From: Trichomonas tenax
Lineage: Eukaryota; Parabasalia; Trichomonadida; Trichomonadidae
Direction of reading: 5' to 3'
Assembly: GCA_023091735.1 (NCBI GenBank)
Contig: JALKBU010000629.1
Location: 1-30,075 of the forward strand
DNA: 30,075 nucleotides
In this document: positions 1-8,353 of the stretch, in pieces
Layout of the letters: every line of letters starts with the position of its first letter
Numbering within the stretch: position 1 is the first letter of the stretch
Translations under genes and position numbers: made by a program
The notes under the pieces: model-generated
Seen by the model: only the letters and a program-made list of their open reading frames with translations
What the model was told of the DNA's origin: nothing
Database searches by the model: none

Positions 1-712
1 TCGCAACAATTTAAGCATGCATAAATATCGTTGTTTTCTTACCAATTAGGTATATGCTCGTTGATGATAGAGTTGTGGCTCGTCAACAACACTAACCTGG
101 ATGTATTGGTTAGACTACAAAGATATTCATAACACTTTTTATAAAGGTGACAATTTGCCCGCACAAAAAGTGACAATCTATTTATAAAAGTGACTTTAAG
201 GTTTACTTGTCACTTTTTGATGTTCACTTTTGTCATAGACTCATTTCAAAGCCATAAAATTCTAAAATTTCAACAACCAAACAATTATCTATATTCTATA
301 TATATAACTATATTATCCGACTAAACTTGCAAAATTACTCATAATTGGATAACAATGGTAAAGGAAATAACATTAATCAAAGAATTTTCGAAACAAAGTG
401 ATTTAAATCGACTTTATCTCTTGATGTAGTGACTTTTACTTCTGAACTTAAACGTAACATGAACCTACCTTTTCTTTTTCTATCTAATTATTATAATTAT
501 TTTGCATTAACATCTTTTTTTGTAATTTCATATCAATACATTTCGACGAATATTAGACATTTCTTATGCTCATCCGTACATCTTAGCATCTCCTTTAACA
601 AAAGACTACAGCAGGAAGGTCAGAGCATGTTGTCCGTGGCGACCTCATCTTGATCTCCGCCAACCATAAAATGAGGAGTTATCCTTTGTGGCTTTTTCTA
701 TATTATGGATGA

Positions 713-740
713 GCGAATTGGCAAAAATGGGCCAATTCGC
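713..740. repeat. Perfect 10-bp inverted repeat (hairpin)
   Basis: GCGAATTGGC at 713-722 is the exact reverse complement of GCCAATTCGC at 731-740, with an 8-nt loop. The same GCGAATT word recurs at about 1089-1150, near a second palindrome at 1118-1134 (8-bp arms around one base). No function can be assigned. Confidence 0.6.
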
Positions 741-767
741 TAAAATCGCAGACCCAATTCGTGTGCT

Positions 768-1189
768 GAAAAGTGACATTGTTGTGCCAATTTTTAGGAA
801 TTATATTTGTATCCTAAAATATCACCACAGAGATATACTATTAGCATTTTTGATTATAATTTCACAATATTAAGGCTAAAATCAGAGGATTTGATTTTAT
901 TTAAAATTAATCTTGGATTTTTGAACCTAAAAACGAGTAATTTTTAATGCACAATAGTTTGTAGTGTCCTTCTTAAGTTGTTCATAATAAATTGAGTTTT
1001 TCTCAAGAGCTTCTCGATAATTCTATGCATTTTCTTGGTTGTTTATTATCTAAATGAAATGTGCAATATGAAAATCATATAGCACATTAGCGAATTTAGC
1101 GAACCCTTAACGCTGCGCTATTCAATTTGAATAGTTTAGGCGAATTCGCATGCGCTAAAAGCCTTATTAACGAATTTTGTCACTTTTCC
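768..1189. repeat. Distant 11-bp inverted repeat bracketing about 420 bp
   Basis: GAAAAGTGACA at 768-778 is the exact reverse complement of TGTCACTTTTC at 1179-1189. The bracketed DNA has no coding sequence. The same word is common elsewhere in the window, so this may be chance pairing of a frequent motif rather than the ends of an element. Confidence 0.3.
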
Positions 1190-1678
1190 ACTAATTACAC
1201 AGGGGTAGTCATACTACACGACGATGTACTTGTATTATTGTACTTTCCTGGAACTTTTTGCCTTAACTTTTAGCATTTCTATGTAGTTTCACTTTTCCAA
1301 ATATATCTTCGGTAAAATTCGAAGGTTTTATCACAAAAAAATCAAATTTTTAAAAATGTTGGCCTCCTTAATGGCTAACTCCGCTGCATATGCTTGCAGA
1401 GGCATCAATCATATGACAACAATATATATTCATAGAGCGCATGACATCCACAGAAATATTCTTCAATATCTAATTTTGTGAATTGAATCAATTTAATTTT
1501 CGACTTTACTTAGCTCTCCTCTCCTCGCTTAGTTTTGCATCACATGCCATACATCATACTACTCTAACCACTCATTAAAACTCATTACATTTCGAGACTG
1601 ATATCTCATGGTATTAGATTTTCGCGGCAAAGTTCGGCATTATATACACATACATGAGCATAGTGATATATCAAACTC

Positions 1679-1685
1679 TCACTCC
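1679..1685 (+). promoter_or_regulatory. Initiator-like element (TCACTCC)
   Basis: TCACTCC fits the trichomonad initiator pattern TCA(+1)-pyrimidine-(T/A). The +1 A would be 1681, giving a 30-nt 5' untranslated region before the kinase ATG at 1711. This is longer than typical for trichomonads, so confidence is moderate. Confidence 0.4.
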
Positions 1686-1710
1686 AAATTATTTTTTTGG
1701 TTTTTAAAAA

Positions 1711-2490
1711 ATGAATCCAAGCGAAACAGCGTTCTTTAAAGACCATAACATTGAATTCATGGAGTGCATAGCCAAGGGAAATTTCGGAGAAGTGTTCAGA
1801 GTGTATTGTAGCAAATATAAGAGAGATTTCGCATTGAAAAAGATTCCAAAAGTTGCTTTCAAGGATTCCGAAGTAGAGTGCTTGAAGCAGATCGATGATA
1901 TGCATATAGTAGGCTTATTTCATCACTTCTCATTCGATGGGAATGTTTACATGCTCATGGAATACTGCCCATCAGATTTGTCCAAATTTTTGGGTTCCTG
2001 GCAGCCGCCGAAGGGCTACAAGATCTACAACTATGTGTCGGGTGTTATAAAGTCCGTTAAAGTGTGCCACAATAGAAATATCGCACACTGTGACATAAAA
2101 CCGTCGAATTTCTTCGTTGATGTTTATGGAAGAATAAAAATCGGCGATTTCGGTCTTTCAACGATTTTCAGGGACAAATCAACAGCTTCATGCATCAATA
2201 GCACACCGCTCTTCATGGCGCCCGAAATAATGCAGCCTTATGAATATATTCCAATCAATGCCGACATATGGGCAATGGGTGTAACACTCTTTATCATTGC
2301 AACAGGGAAGGTCCCATTTAGAGGGCGATCAATCGGGGACCTCGTAACTAAGATAAAAAAAAGATTATTTGATTCATTCGAGATGGAAGACAAAGATTTA
2401 AGGGCAGTCATTTGCAGATGTCTGGACACTAACGCAAAGGAACGTGCATCAGTCGATGAGTTGCTTGATAAGAAATATTTCGCCAAATGA
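1711..2490 (+). CDS. CAMK-like Ser/Thr protein kinase, C-terminal tail cut by a TGA
   Basis: This encodes a 259-residue protein that is almost entirely kinase domain. Visible motifs are a glycine-rich loop (AKGNFGEVF, residues 21-29, first Gly replaced by Ala), the ATP-anchoring Lys in FALKK, the alpha-C Glu in SEVECL, a catalytic loop HCDIKPSN (Cys in place of the usual Arg of HRD), DFG, MAPE and a C-terminal lobe ending in a conserved-looking ERASVDELL helix. All residues needed for catalysis appear present; the lost HRD Arg suggests it does not depend on activation-loop phosphorylation. Sequence style matches the large CAMK expansion of trichomonads. The TGA at 2488-2490 falls exactly at the end of the kinase fold, but the same frame stays open for another 54 codons with a typical basic tail (see next entry). 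It could be a functional short kinase or a first step of decay. The substrate is unknown. Confidence 0.85.
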   Translation: MNPSETAFFKDHNIEFMECIAKGNFGEVFRVYCSKYKRDFALKKIPKVAFKDSEVECLKQIDDMHIVGLFHHFSFDGNVYMLMEYCPSDLSKFLGSWQPPKGYKIYNYVSGVIKSVKVCHNRNIAHCDIKPSNFFVDVYGRIKIGDFGLSTIFRDKSTASCINSTPLFMAPEIMQPYEYIPINADIWAMGVTLFIIATGKVPFRGRSIGDLVTKIKKRLFDSFEMEDKDLRAVICRCLDTNAKERASVDELLDKKYFAK

Positions 2491-2655
2491 GAGCAAAAAG
2501 TTGCTTTTCCTGTGTATCCAAAGAACTGCATCAAGAGCCAGTTTATCATCAAACCAGCGCCGAAGAATATGAATACTATTGGAAAAAGACATTCGACAAT
2601 GATGAAAAGAGTAAGAACATTCCCCAGGGTTCAACAGTTCAAGAGCTTGGAATAA
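2491..2655 (+). other. In-frame kinase tail beyond the TGA
   Basis: Reading on in the kinase frame gives 54 residues before TAA at 2653-2655. The segment is basic and Ser/Thr/Pro-containing (for example KPAPKNMNTIGKRHSTMMKR), which is the character of the C-terminal tails of trichomonad CAMK-family kinases. TGA differs from CGA (Arg) by one base, so the simplest reading is a nonsense mutation of an originally 314-residue protein. An overlapping frame at 2487-2717 is also open but looks like a shadow. Readthrough is possible but nothing in the sequence demonstrates it. Confidence 0.55.
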
Positions 2656-2835
2656 GATTTTGTATGTATTTGTCTGTATATTTCATTATTTGTATATTGC
2701 TGATATTAATTTATTGAATAAATTGATGTTATTATTTGTTATATAGATTCTTTTCTTCTATGATGGTAATTTTGTGAAAGAATTTTTGTTGATAATCAAT
2801 AATATTTCAAGATAATCATATAATATGTTTTTTCT

Positions 2836-2841
2836 TCATTT
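2836..2841 (+). promoter_or_regulatory. Initiator-like element (TCATTT)
   Basis: TCATTT sits 6 nt (from the +1 A at 2838) before the ATG at 2844. It supports that upstream start for the next gene over the internal Met codons at 2892 and 2910. Confidence 0.45.
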
Positions 2842-2843
2842 AA

Positions 2844-3428
2844 ATGATTACCCCTTTCAATTTTATCAGACCCTTTATTTTAAATTTTTTAATGAATGAA
2901 ACAGATGGAATGGAAGCTAAGAAGAAAGTGATATGGAAACCGAAAAATAAGGCTAAAAAGATCCCAGCCACCCAAGTAGAAGTAGAAAAAGACGAAGAAC
3001 ACGCAAATCAAGTTTTTATTTACTACAAAAACAAACATAATTTACCAAAATTCAAATGGGTAGATGCGATGGAAGTCACTCTCCTCGTTAAGCATGAACA
3101 GAATCCTAAAAATAAAAATCTTAAACAATCAGAGCAAAAATTATTCAATTCAATGTTCTTAAACAACAGCGGTGACGTTACGTTTATGTTCGATACATCT
3201 AATTGGGAGGTTAGCGACGAATGTTTGATAGATCCTAAATTTCCAAAGCGTCAAGAGCAGAATATTACATCGGTTGAAGGACATACAGACAGATTTGGTA
3301 AGTTTTACTGGTCGATCAAGTATCAAAATCGTGCAAATTCAAAAGTTATTCGTGAAACTCCTGATGATCCACCTGAGAAGTTCATCAAATACATAAAAAC
3401 GCATCCTGACAAGTTTGCAAATAATTAG
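2844..3428 (+). CDS. Unknown basic protein, 194 residues
   Basis: I do not recognise this protein. From residue 23 on it is hydrophilic and strongly charged: a Lys-rich stretch (residues 25-40, EAKKKVIWKPKNKAKK), an acidic patch, then an apparently globular part with aromatic residues (YYKNKHNLPKFKWVDAMEV, FMFDTSNWEVSDE, FGKFYWSIKYQ). It ends in a short Lys/Pro-rich tail. There is no signal peptide pattern beyond the moderately hydrophobic first 16 residues, which may not be translated if the true start is Met17 (2892) or Met23 (2910). The initiator at 2836 favours 2844. Codon use and lack of interruptions support a real gene. It stands alone between a kinase and a membrane protein on the other strand. 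A nucleic-acid-binding role would fit the charge but is a guess. Confidence 0.65.
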   Translation: MITPFNFIRPFILNFLMNETDGMEAKKKVIWKPKNKAKKIPATQVEVEKDEEHANQVFIYYKNKHNLPKFKWVDAMEVTLLVKHEQNPKNKNLKQSEQKLFNSMFLNNSGDVTFMFDTSNWEVSDECLIDPKFPKRQEQNITSVEGHTDRFGKFYWSIKYQNRANSKVIRETPDDPPEKFIKYIKTHPDKFANN

Positions 3429-3670
3429 AATTTAAAATATTATTTGTTTGTTTTCAACTAAAATTAATATTAGTTTGATTAACTATACATTACATATCAA
3501 CTATTTACTACTTGAATGGCTTCTGAGTCTTAATAGATATTTCTATTTTTGAAATGTTCCTCTAAATAGATTAAATGTATAGGATATTATGTTTCACTGT
3601 GATGGTTCTTGAATTAAAACAGTTAATAGATGTTTTAAATCACAAAATTAAATTAATGAATTTTTATTCT

Positions 3671-4099
3671 CTATAAAACGAATCCATCAACTATTTCGGT
3701 TGTAATATGGAAGAAAAGAAGGGCGTAAATCAGTGTCATCCAAGAATATTCTCTAAAGCAAGCGAATATAAAGAAAAATAAAGAAGCAAACAATGATATT
3801 ATTCCAGCATATTTGTTGAAACCAGATTCGATTAGTTCATTTGGATTTTGCCTGTTTCGAGGATTTGTTTTCCAATTATATCTAATATTTAGATAAAACA
3901 TGAAAATGATATGAAAGAGATATGTAACAAAGAACAGGGCCAACCATTTCCTATGTATTAAGAAAGATGAATGAATAATTGAAAAATCTGTTACAAAATA
4001 TAACAGAAAAAGCTCAATTGCAATAGTATAACGCTGTTTGAGATCGAAGTAAAACGAAAGAGTGAATAGAATCAGAGCAATTAATACTTCAATTATCAT
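3671..4099 (-). CDS. Small multispanning membrane protein, 142 residues
   Basis: The protein is very hydrophobic with about five membrane-spanning segments (roughly residues 3-19, 25-45, 50-71, 96-115 and 118-137). A single polar loop at residues 72-95 (YNWKTNPRNRQNPNELIESG) separates the third and fourth. No family signature is recognised. There is one uninterrupted frame with ATG at 4099-4097. TCATTA on the same strand (4132-4127) could be the initiator about 31 nt upstream. The charged loop and ordered hydrophobic blocks make it more likely to be real than a random AT-rich frame, but AT-rich DNA readily yields hydrophobic frames, so confidence is moderate. Confidence 0.55.
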   Translation of the reverse strand: MIIEVLIALILFTLSFYFDLKQRYTIAIELFLLYFVTDFSIIHSSFLIHRKWLALFFVTYLFHIIFMFYLNIRYNWKTNPRNRQNPNELIESGFNKYAGIISLFASLFFFIFACFREYSWMTLIYALLFFHITTEIVDGFVL

Positions 4100-4126
4100 G
4101 ACTTTTCTCTAATAAAGCATTAAAAT

Positions 4127-4132
4127 TAATGA
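4127..4132 (-). promoter_or_regulatory. Initiator-like element (TCATTA)
   Basis: On the minus strand TCATTA lies about 31 nt before the ATG of the small membrane protein gene. It matches the trichomonad initiator pattern but the spacing is long. Confidence 0.3.
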
Positions 4133-4324
4133 CACTTTTTAACTTTGAATATCTCAACAACAAAGCAACTCTATAACAATCTATTGCATAATATAAAAAG
4201 CGTTGCATAAATATATCATTTTGTTCATTTAAATATTTCATAAGATCCTTCTTTTGAAAATATTTTTGATGGAGTTTTTATATTCTGTCAGCTCACTTCA
4301 TTTTTATTTAATGAAATTTAATAA

Positions 4325-5550
4325 CTATATGATTTCAAAAAGTAATAAATTGAGGTCATATTTTGGCTTCATTCTATTATTCAAGTTGCAAGATTTAACT
4401 GGCCATTGATAAGTTGGCAGAAAGATTATTTCAACTCCATTTATTGATCGAATTGTTTTATCATAGATATATATTTTATAAGAATTAGATGAATCATCCA
4501 TTAAAGAAGAACCTGGATTTGTAAATCCACAGTAAATAATTGCTTTAAGTCTTGGAACTTGTGATATAAAATGATAAGTTGAAATTGAAGATTCAAAAAC
4601 ATCACAAATGATATAAATCCTTTTTAAGTAATCACACTTCGTTATGTAAGAGTTTTTGTTTGTGCTATTATGCGTAATATATCTTGGAAATGTTACTGAT
4701 TTAATGGTAATACCATCGATGCATTGAGGATATAAAGAGGTGACTGATGGAGGAATTATCAAGTGATCACTATAACCTGACGCTTGGCATAGCAATGTTT
4801 TATCTTTGTTATAAAGGCAATATTGGTCATCATTTGAATAATAATGATTTATGCTATCAACAATAATTCTTTTAATATTTGTTCTTGCAAATCCCCATTC
4901 GCTATATGACTGTAAATTTTTTCCTATTTTTATTGTATTAATTGTGTTTTCTGTAAATGCCATCCAACCAATAGATTTCAGGCTCTGTGGTAAAGTGAGA
5001 GTATTGTTTGTAAATTTGCAATTATAAAAAGCATTTTTTTCATATAGATTCTATTCCTTCTGGAGTATCATAAAGTATCCTGATTTTATTATTTTCGAAT
5101 GCGAAGTCAGATATATCTTTCACTTTAAATGTATCACCTTTGGAAGACGTAACTGGAGATCGAATTTTAACAATTGTTGGCTTAATACGATTATTGGGAT
5201 CTCTAATTACTGTAGCCGTATCATCTCCATAATTCAATTCATAAATTATGGCATCAGCGTATGCATATTTGGGTGTCTGGAGAAGGTTCTGCTGATATAA
5301 TTATAGGTTCTCCTGTTTTGGGATTTACAGTTATAGGATTTCCAGTAAAAGGTATTGGAGATACTGGATCATAGATTGATGTATCACCATTTAAATGCCT
5401 TAAATTTGTTGGTTCTATTATTGGAATAATATTAGGTTTCGGGGGTGGATTAATTGGTATATCAGTTGGCACTTGTTGCGTTTAATTTGGTTTTATGGGG
5501 GTTTGATAACCAAGCCCACTAGGAGTTGGCCTTTTTGTTTACATGGTGGT
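4325..5550 (-). pseudogene. BspA-like leucine-rich repeat surface protein, frameshifted
   Basis: The minus strand encodes pieces of a BspA-like (LRR_5) protein. Pieces in order are a proline-rich part (5472 down to 5254, no ATG, stop codons just upstream), a header segment with the first repeat (5237 to 5040), and a longer part (about 5037 to 4325) with typical repeat phrases such as NAFYNC, LTLPQSLKSIG and IPPSVTSLYP. The frame changes at about 5255 and again at about 5040, where GIESI runs into a TGA while the next frame continues with YEKNAFYNC. The ATG at 4963 is inside a repeat and is not a true start. BspA-like proteins are a very large trichomonad surface family thought to act in adhesion. 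No C-terminal membrane anchor is seen before the stop at 4325. This is a decayed copy, with at least two frameshifts plus a lost 5' end. Confidence 0.75.
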
Positions 5551-5835
5551 TTAAAAAACCTAATTATAGATTTGCATAAAAATTATGAAGTTTAAGTTGT
5601 CAAAATTGTCTTTGAAAATTTGATTTGATGTTTTCAATTTATTTTATAAGAAATTATTTCTTGAAGTAACAAAATAGTGGTTTGACACACTACGCCCGAA
5701 CTCAATGCAATAAAATATCATAATTATAAAGTTGCAAATATATTTTATATAATAGAAATTTGCATACAAATAATTTTACTATTTTGATCTAAAATATTCT
5801 ATAAAAGATACATCTATTCGTATCGAGTTGAGGTC
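5551..5835. other. Spacer between two pseudogenes
   Basis: AT-rich; nothing recognisable. It includes the 3' flank of the S-adenosylmethionine synthetase pseudogene. Confidence 0.5.
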
Positions 5836-6973
5836 TTAGAACTTGATCTCCTTGACCTTTTCCCATGGGAGATCGATATATGTATGTCCGAAGTGGCCGT
5901 AAGTGGCTGTCTGAGCGTAGATTGGTCTAAGAAGATCGAGGTCGCGGATGATAGCGTATGGTCTGAGATCGAAGTTCTTGTTGACAATCTCGACGATTTC
6001 CTCGTCTGTCTTGCCATTGCCTGTGCCATATGTCTCAACGAAGTCAGAGAGTGGGTGAGCAACACCTATAGCGTATGAGAGCTGGACTAAGCATCTTGAG
6101 CAGAGGCCAGCAACGACGAGAGACTTAGCAATCCATCTGGCAGTATATCAAGCGGATCTATCGACCTTGGATGGATCCTTGTCGGAAAAGGCACCACCAC
6201 CGTGAGCGCCCTAGCCACCGTATGAGTCAACGATGATCTTTCTGCCTGTGAGGCTGGAGTCACCGAGTGGACCACCGATGACGAATCTGCCTCCTGGGTT
6301 GATGTGGAGGATTGTCTTCTCGTCGACAAGGTCATTTGGAAGGACAGCATCGATGATGTGGTTCTTAACCTCAACATGGAGCTTCTCGAGTGTGACATCA
6401 TCTGTGTGCATTGTGGAGATGAGGATTGTGTGGATTCTGATTGGCTTGAGAGCACGATTTGTATGCTCATACTCGACATTGACCTGTGTCTTGCCATCTC
6501 GGCCCAAGAATGGGAGTGTGCCGTTCTCGCGGACCTCTGTGAGCGAGAACGTGTGTGAGTGGGAATAGCTCTGATGTCTCGTCTGTAGCGTAGCCGAACA
6601 TGATGCCCTGGTCAATGGCGCCGAGTTCTTCAGCGGCCTTGTTGAGGTGGACAGCCTGAGCGATATCAGCGGACTGCTGCGACATAGAAACCATGACAGC
6701 GCATGTATCTGCATCGAAACAGAGCTTAGAAGATGTGTAGCCGATATTTCTGGCAGCATCAAGAACGGGTTTCTGATAATCGAGGCCTGCGTTGGATGTA
6801 AGTTCGCCTAATAAACAGACAATACCTATCTTTGTGCATGTTTGGCAAGTAACCTTCGATGTTGGATCTTGTTCGAGGCAAGCATGAAGGATTGTGTCGG
6901 AAATGATGTCACACATCTTGTTTGGGTGGCTTTCTGTGACGGACTCACTGGTGAAGAGGACGTGCTGAGACAT
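5836..6973 (-). pseudogene. S-adenosylmethionine synthetase (methionine adenosyltransferase), dead copy
   Basis: Nearly the whole enzyme can be read: the start ([19 protein letters not shown]), the central [46 protein letters not shown], the GGGAFSDKDPSKVDRS loop, and the C-terminus ending [11 protein letters not shown] before TAA at 5836-5838. It is broken by a frameshift near 6550, where about 7 residues are also missing after LTHVLAH, and by in-frame TAG at 6211-6213 (replacing the expected Trp in YGGWGAHGG) and TGA at 6148-6150. Catalytic residues have also drifted: the usual GHPDK motif reads SHPNK, losing the metal-binding Asp. The coding region is clearly GC-richer than its flanks, as in highly expressed trichomonad genes. 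It still has an initiator 15 nt upstream. A functional paralogue should exist elsewhere in the genome. Confidence 0.92.
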
Positions 6974-6984
6974 TCCAAAGATAA

Positions 6985-6990
6985 AAGTGA
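6985..6990 (-). promoter_or_regulatory. Initiator (TCACTT) of the dead SAM synthetase gene
   Basis: On the minus strand TCACTTTTATC lies just upstream of the ATG at 6973, with +1 at 6988 and a 15-nt leader. It is a close match to the trichomonad initiator, so the pseudogene may still be transcribed. Confidence 0.6.
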
Positions 6991-7063
6991 AGAGATCTTT
7001 CCCAAAAAATCTTGTTTCTCAATATTGAGAAGGCTGTCAATCGAAATCAGCTGTTATTTGGAC

Positions 7064-7126
7064 TCTACATATCATGTATATTTCATATTCGATGAGAAAA
7101 AATTCTACATATCATGTGTATTTCAT
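7064..7126. repeat. Two 23-bp direct repeats 40 bp apart
   Basis: Positions 7064-7086 and 7104-7126 are identical except for one base (TCTACATATCATGTATATTT versus TCTACATATCATGTGTATTT, each followed by CAT). They lie 90-150 nt upstream of the dead SAM synthetase gene and contain the half-palindrome ATATCATGT, so they could be upstream promoter elements. Confidence 0.65.
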
Positions 7127-7726
7127 CGATTTATCTGTGGTTGGCTGCACTTTACATGTCAAATTTTGAACACATCAATTTTAATTTCGCTTATCAACTC
7201 CTCCATTCTTTGATTACTTTCAGCCAAACTCTATGCTACATTACTACTGGACATGAATTATCTATTGATTGATTTTAAAGCAAATTAGATAAACAAATAC
7301 ACTACTTTAAAACTAAATATTAAAATTTATTATTCTCTTTATATTAATTTGTATATCTATAGTGTTTGTAATGAGAGAATATATCTATGTCGAGAGCTCC
7401 TCAAATGATGTTACTTTAAGGATTGAGAACACAACATTGATGAAGAGAAATCAATTTTAAAAAGGATTGAACTTTACATGTCAGATTTCAAAAATAAGTT
7501 AACAAATTGAAATGTCATAAATTCTTTTTAGATATAACACCATTAGACTCTGTATATAATACCACAGAAATTATACAATCCAATGTTGAGTTTTTAAGAA
7601 GATGCAATTCTCAAAATAATTAAATGATTCAAGTTCGTTGTGATATATATATAAAAGCAGAAATATGATGTTATGCAAAAGAAAACAACGAATTTTTTTG
7701 TTTAATATTAAAATAAATAATATATT

Positions 7727-8275
7727 TCATTCGATGACTTTCATATACTGTGGTGGGACTTTATCAGTCAGCCAAACACTGTTGGCAGAGATATAGAAGA
7801 CAAAACCATCATTTTGCATTTTATCTGAATCAACTTCTATTACAGCGACTTTTCCGTGCCTTGCACCAACTTTTCTGGCAGGTTCTATGTCTTTTGACAA
7901 GTGAACTTGAAGACGACTCATTGGTTTTAATCCTTCTTTAAAAATCGAGTCAATGAACCTCGTTGCTGTACCATGATATAATATTGCTGGTGGAACTTGA
8001 GGTTTCAGCCCCAAATCAACAGGAATCGAATGTCCTTGATTTGCACGAATGAAATTTCCGTCCGGCGATATCGAATACCGCTGCTTGTTATCTGACTTCA
8101 CTATTTCTTCAATTATTTCACGTGTAAAGGCATTTCTTGTGTTTTTAGTATTATTAATTAAATCTTCAATTGAGACCCATCCGTGTTCATCAGCGGTAAC
8201 ATTAGCTGCCTCTGGTTTATGCCTTAAAACTAAACTCAAAAATTTGCTGAGATTGTTCAGTTTGTAGGGATTCAT
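7727..8275 (-). CDS. kptA: RNA 2'-phosphotransferase, Tpt1/KptA family
   Basis: This 182-residue enzyme belongs to the family that removes the 2'-phosphate left at splice junctions by transferring it to NAD+. Family features seen: LSKFLSLVLRHKPE near the N-terminus with Arg18-His19, DNKQRYSISPDG (62-73), IRANQGHS (76-83), LYHGTA (99-104), the PMSRLQVHLS segment (118-127), ARKVGARHG (133-141) and a C-terminal VWLTDKVPPQYM. The conserved Arg/His residues of the active site (Arg18, His82, Arg121 region) are present, so it should be active. Length and wording, especially HGTATRFID, ARKVGARHG and VWLT, are closer to bacterial KptA than to fungal Tpt1 as I remember them. This suggests lateral acquisition or simple retention of the ancestral form. 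The frame is intact, with an initiator about 26 nt upstream. Confidence 0.95.
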   Translation of the reverse strand: MNPYKLNNLSKFLSLVLRHKPEAANVTADEHGWVSIEDLINNTKNTRNAFTREIIEEIVKSDNKQRYSISPDGNFIRANQGHSIPVDLGLKPQVPPAILYHGTATRFIDSIFKEGLKPMSRLQVHLSKDIEPARKVGARHGKVAVIEVDSDKMQNDGFVFYISANSVWLTDKVPPQYMKVIE

Positions 8276-8297
8276 TAAATTTTAAGGCTTGATAAGA

Positions 8298-8303
8298 AAA
8301 TGA
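8298..8303 (-). promoter_or_regulatory. Initiator (TCATTT) of the KptA gene
   Basis: On the minus strand TCATTTTC at 8303-8296 matches the extended trichomonad initiator. With +1 at 8301 the leader before the ATG at 8275 is 26 nt. Confidence 0.55.
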
Positions 8304-8314
8304 TGTTAAAAATT

Positions 8315-8353
8315 TTTTCAAATATGACTAAATAGACTCTATTTGTATGATAT
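8315..8353. repeat. 39-bp repeat, copy 1 (upstream of KptA)
   Basis: TTTTCAAATATGACTAAATA and the following 19 bases recur at 9812-9850 with 3 mismatches in 39. This copy is 40 nt upstream of the KptA ATG, within its promoter region, and reads as a TCATATTTG-containing element on the gene strand. Confidence 0.7.

Larger units (their letters stand above)
1..1678. other. Long non-coding stretch
   Basis: No convincing gene is visible. The possible reading frames here are short, rich in Phe/Ile/Tyr as expected from AT-rich DNA, and match no family I know. Positions 140-240 contain several copies of the AAAAGTGAC / GTCACTTTT string in both orientations. Positions 713-1190 contain several small inverted repeats listed separately. 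The sequence immediately before 1679 is the upstream region of the kinase gene. Confidence 0.6.
6974..7726. other. Intergenic region with repeated promoter-like words
   Basis: No gene. It holds the upstream region of the SAM synthetase pseudogene, the imperfect direct repeat at 7064-7126, and two copies of ACTTTACATGTCA (starting about 7150 and 7472). The 3' flank of the KptA gene lies at its right end. Confidence 0.55.

Noticed and set aside
429..873. Two plus-strand frames of 74 and 61 codons
   Set aside because: Hydrophobic, low-complexity products without family similarity or initiator; expected by chance in AT-rich DNA.
768..1189. Terminal inverted repeats of a transposon
   Set aside because: The 11-bp word is frequent elsewhere in the window and no target duplication was found.
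2488..6213. Reassigned stop codons as an explanation for in-frame TGA/TAG
   Set aside because: Intact genes in the window end normally, and the SAM synthetase copy also has a frameshift and lost catalytic residues. Mutation is the simpler reading.
6233..7213. Plus-strand frames of 84 to 123 codons
   Set aside because: They are antisense shadows of the GC-richer SAM synthetase pseudogene and run into AT-rich flank without any family signal.
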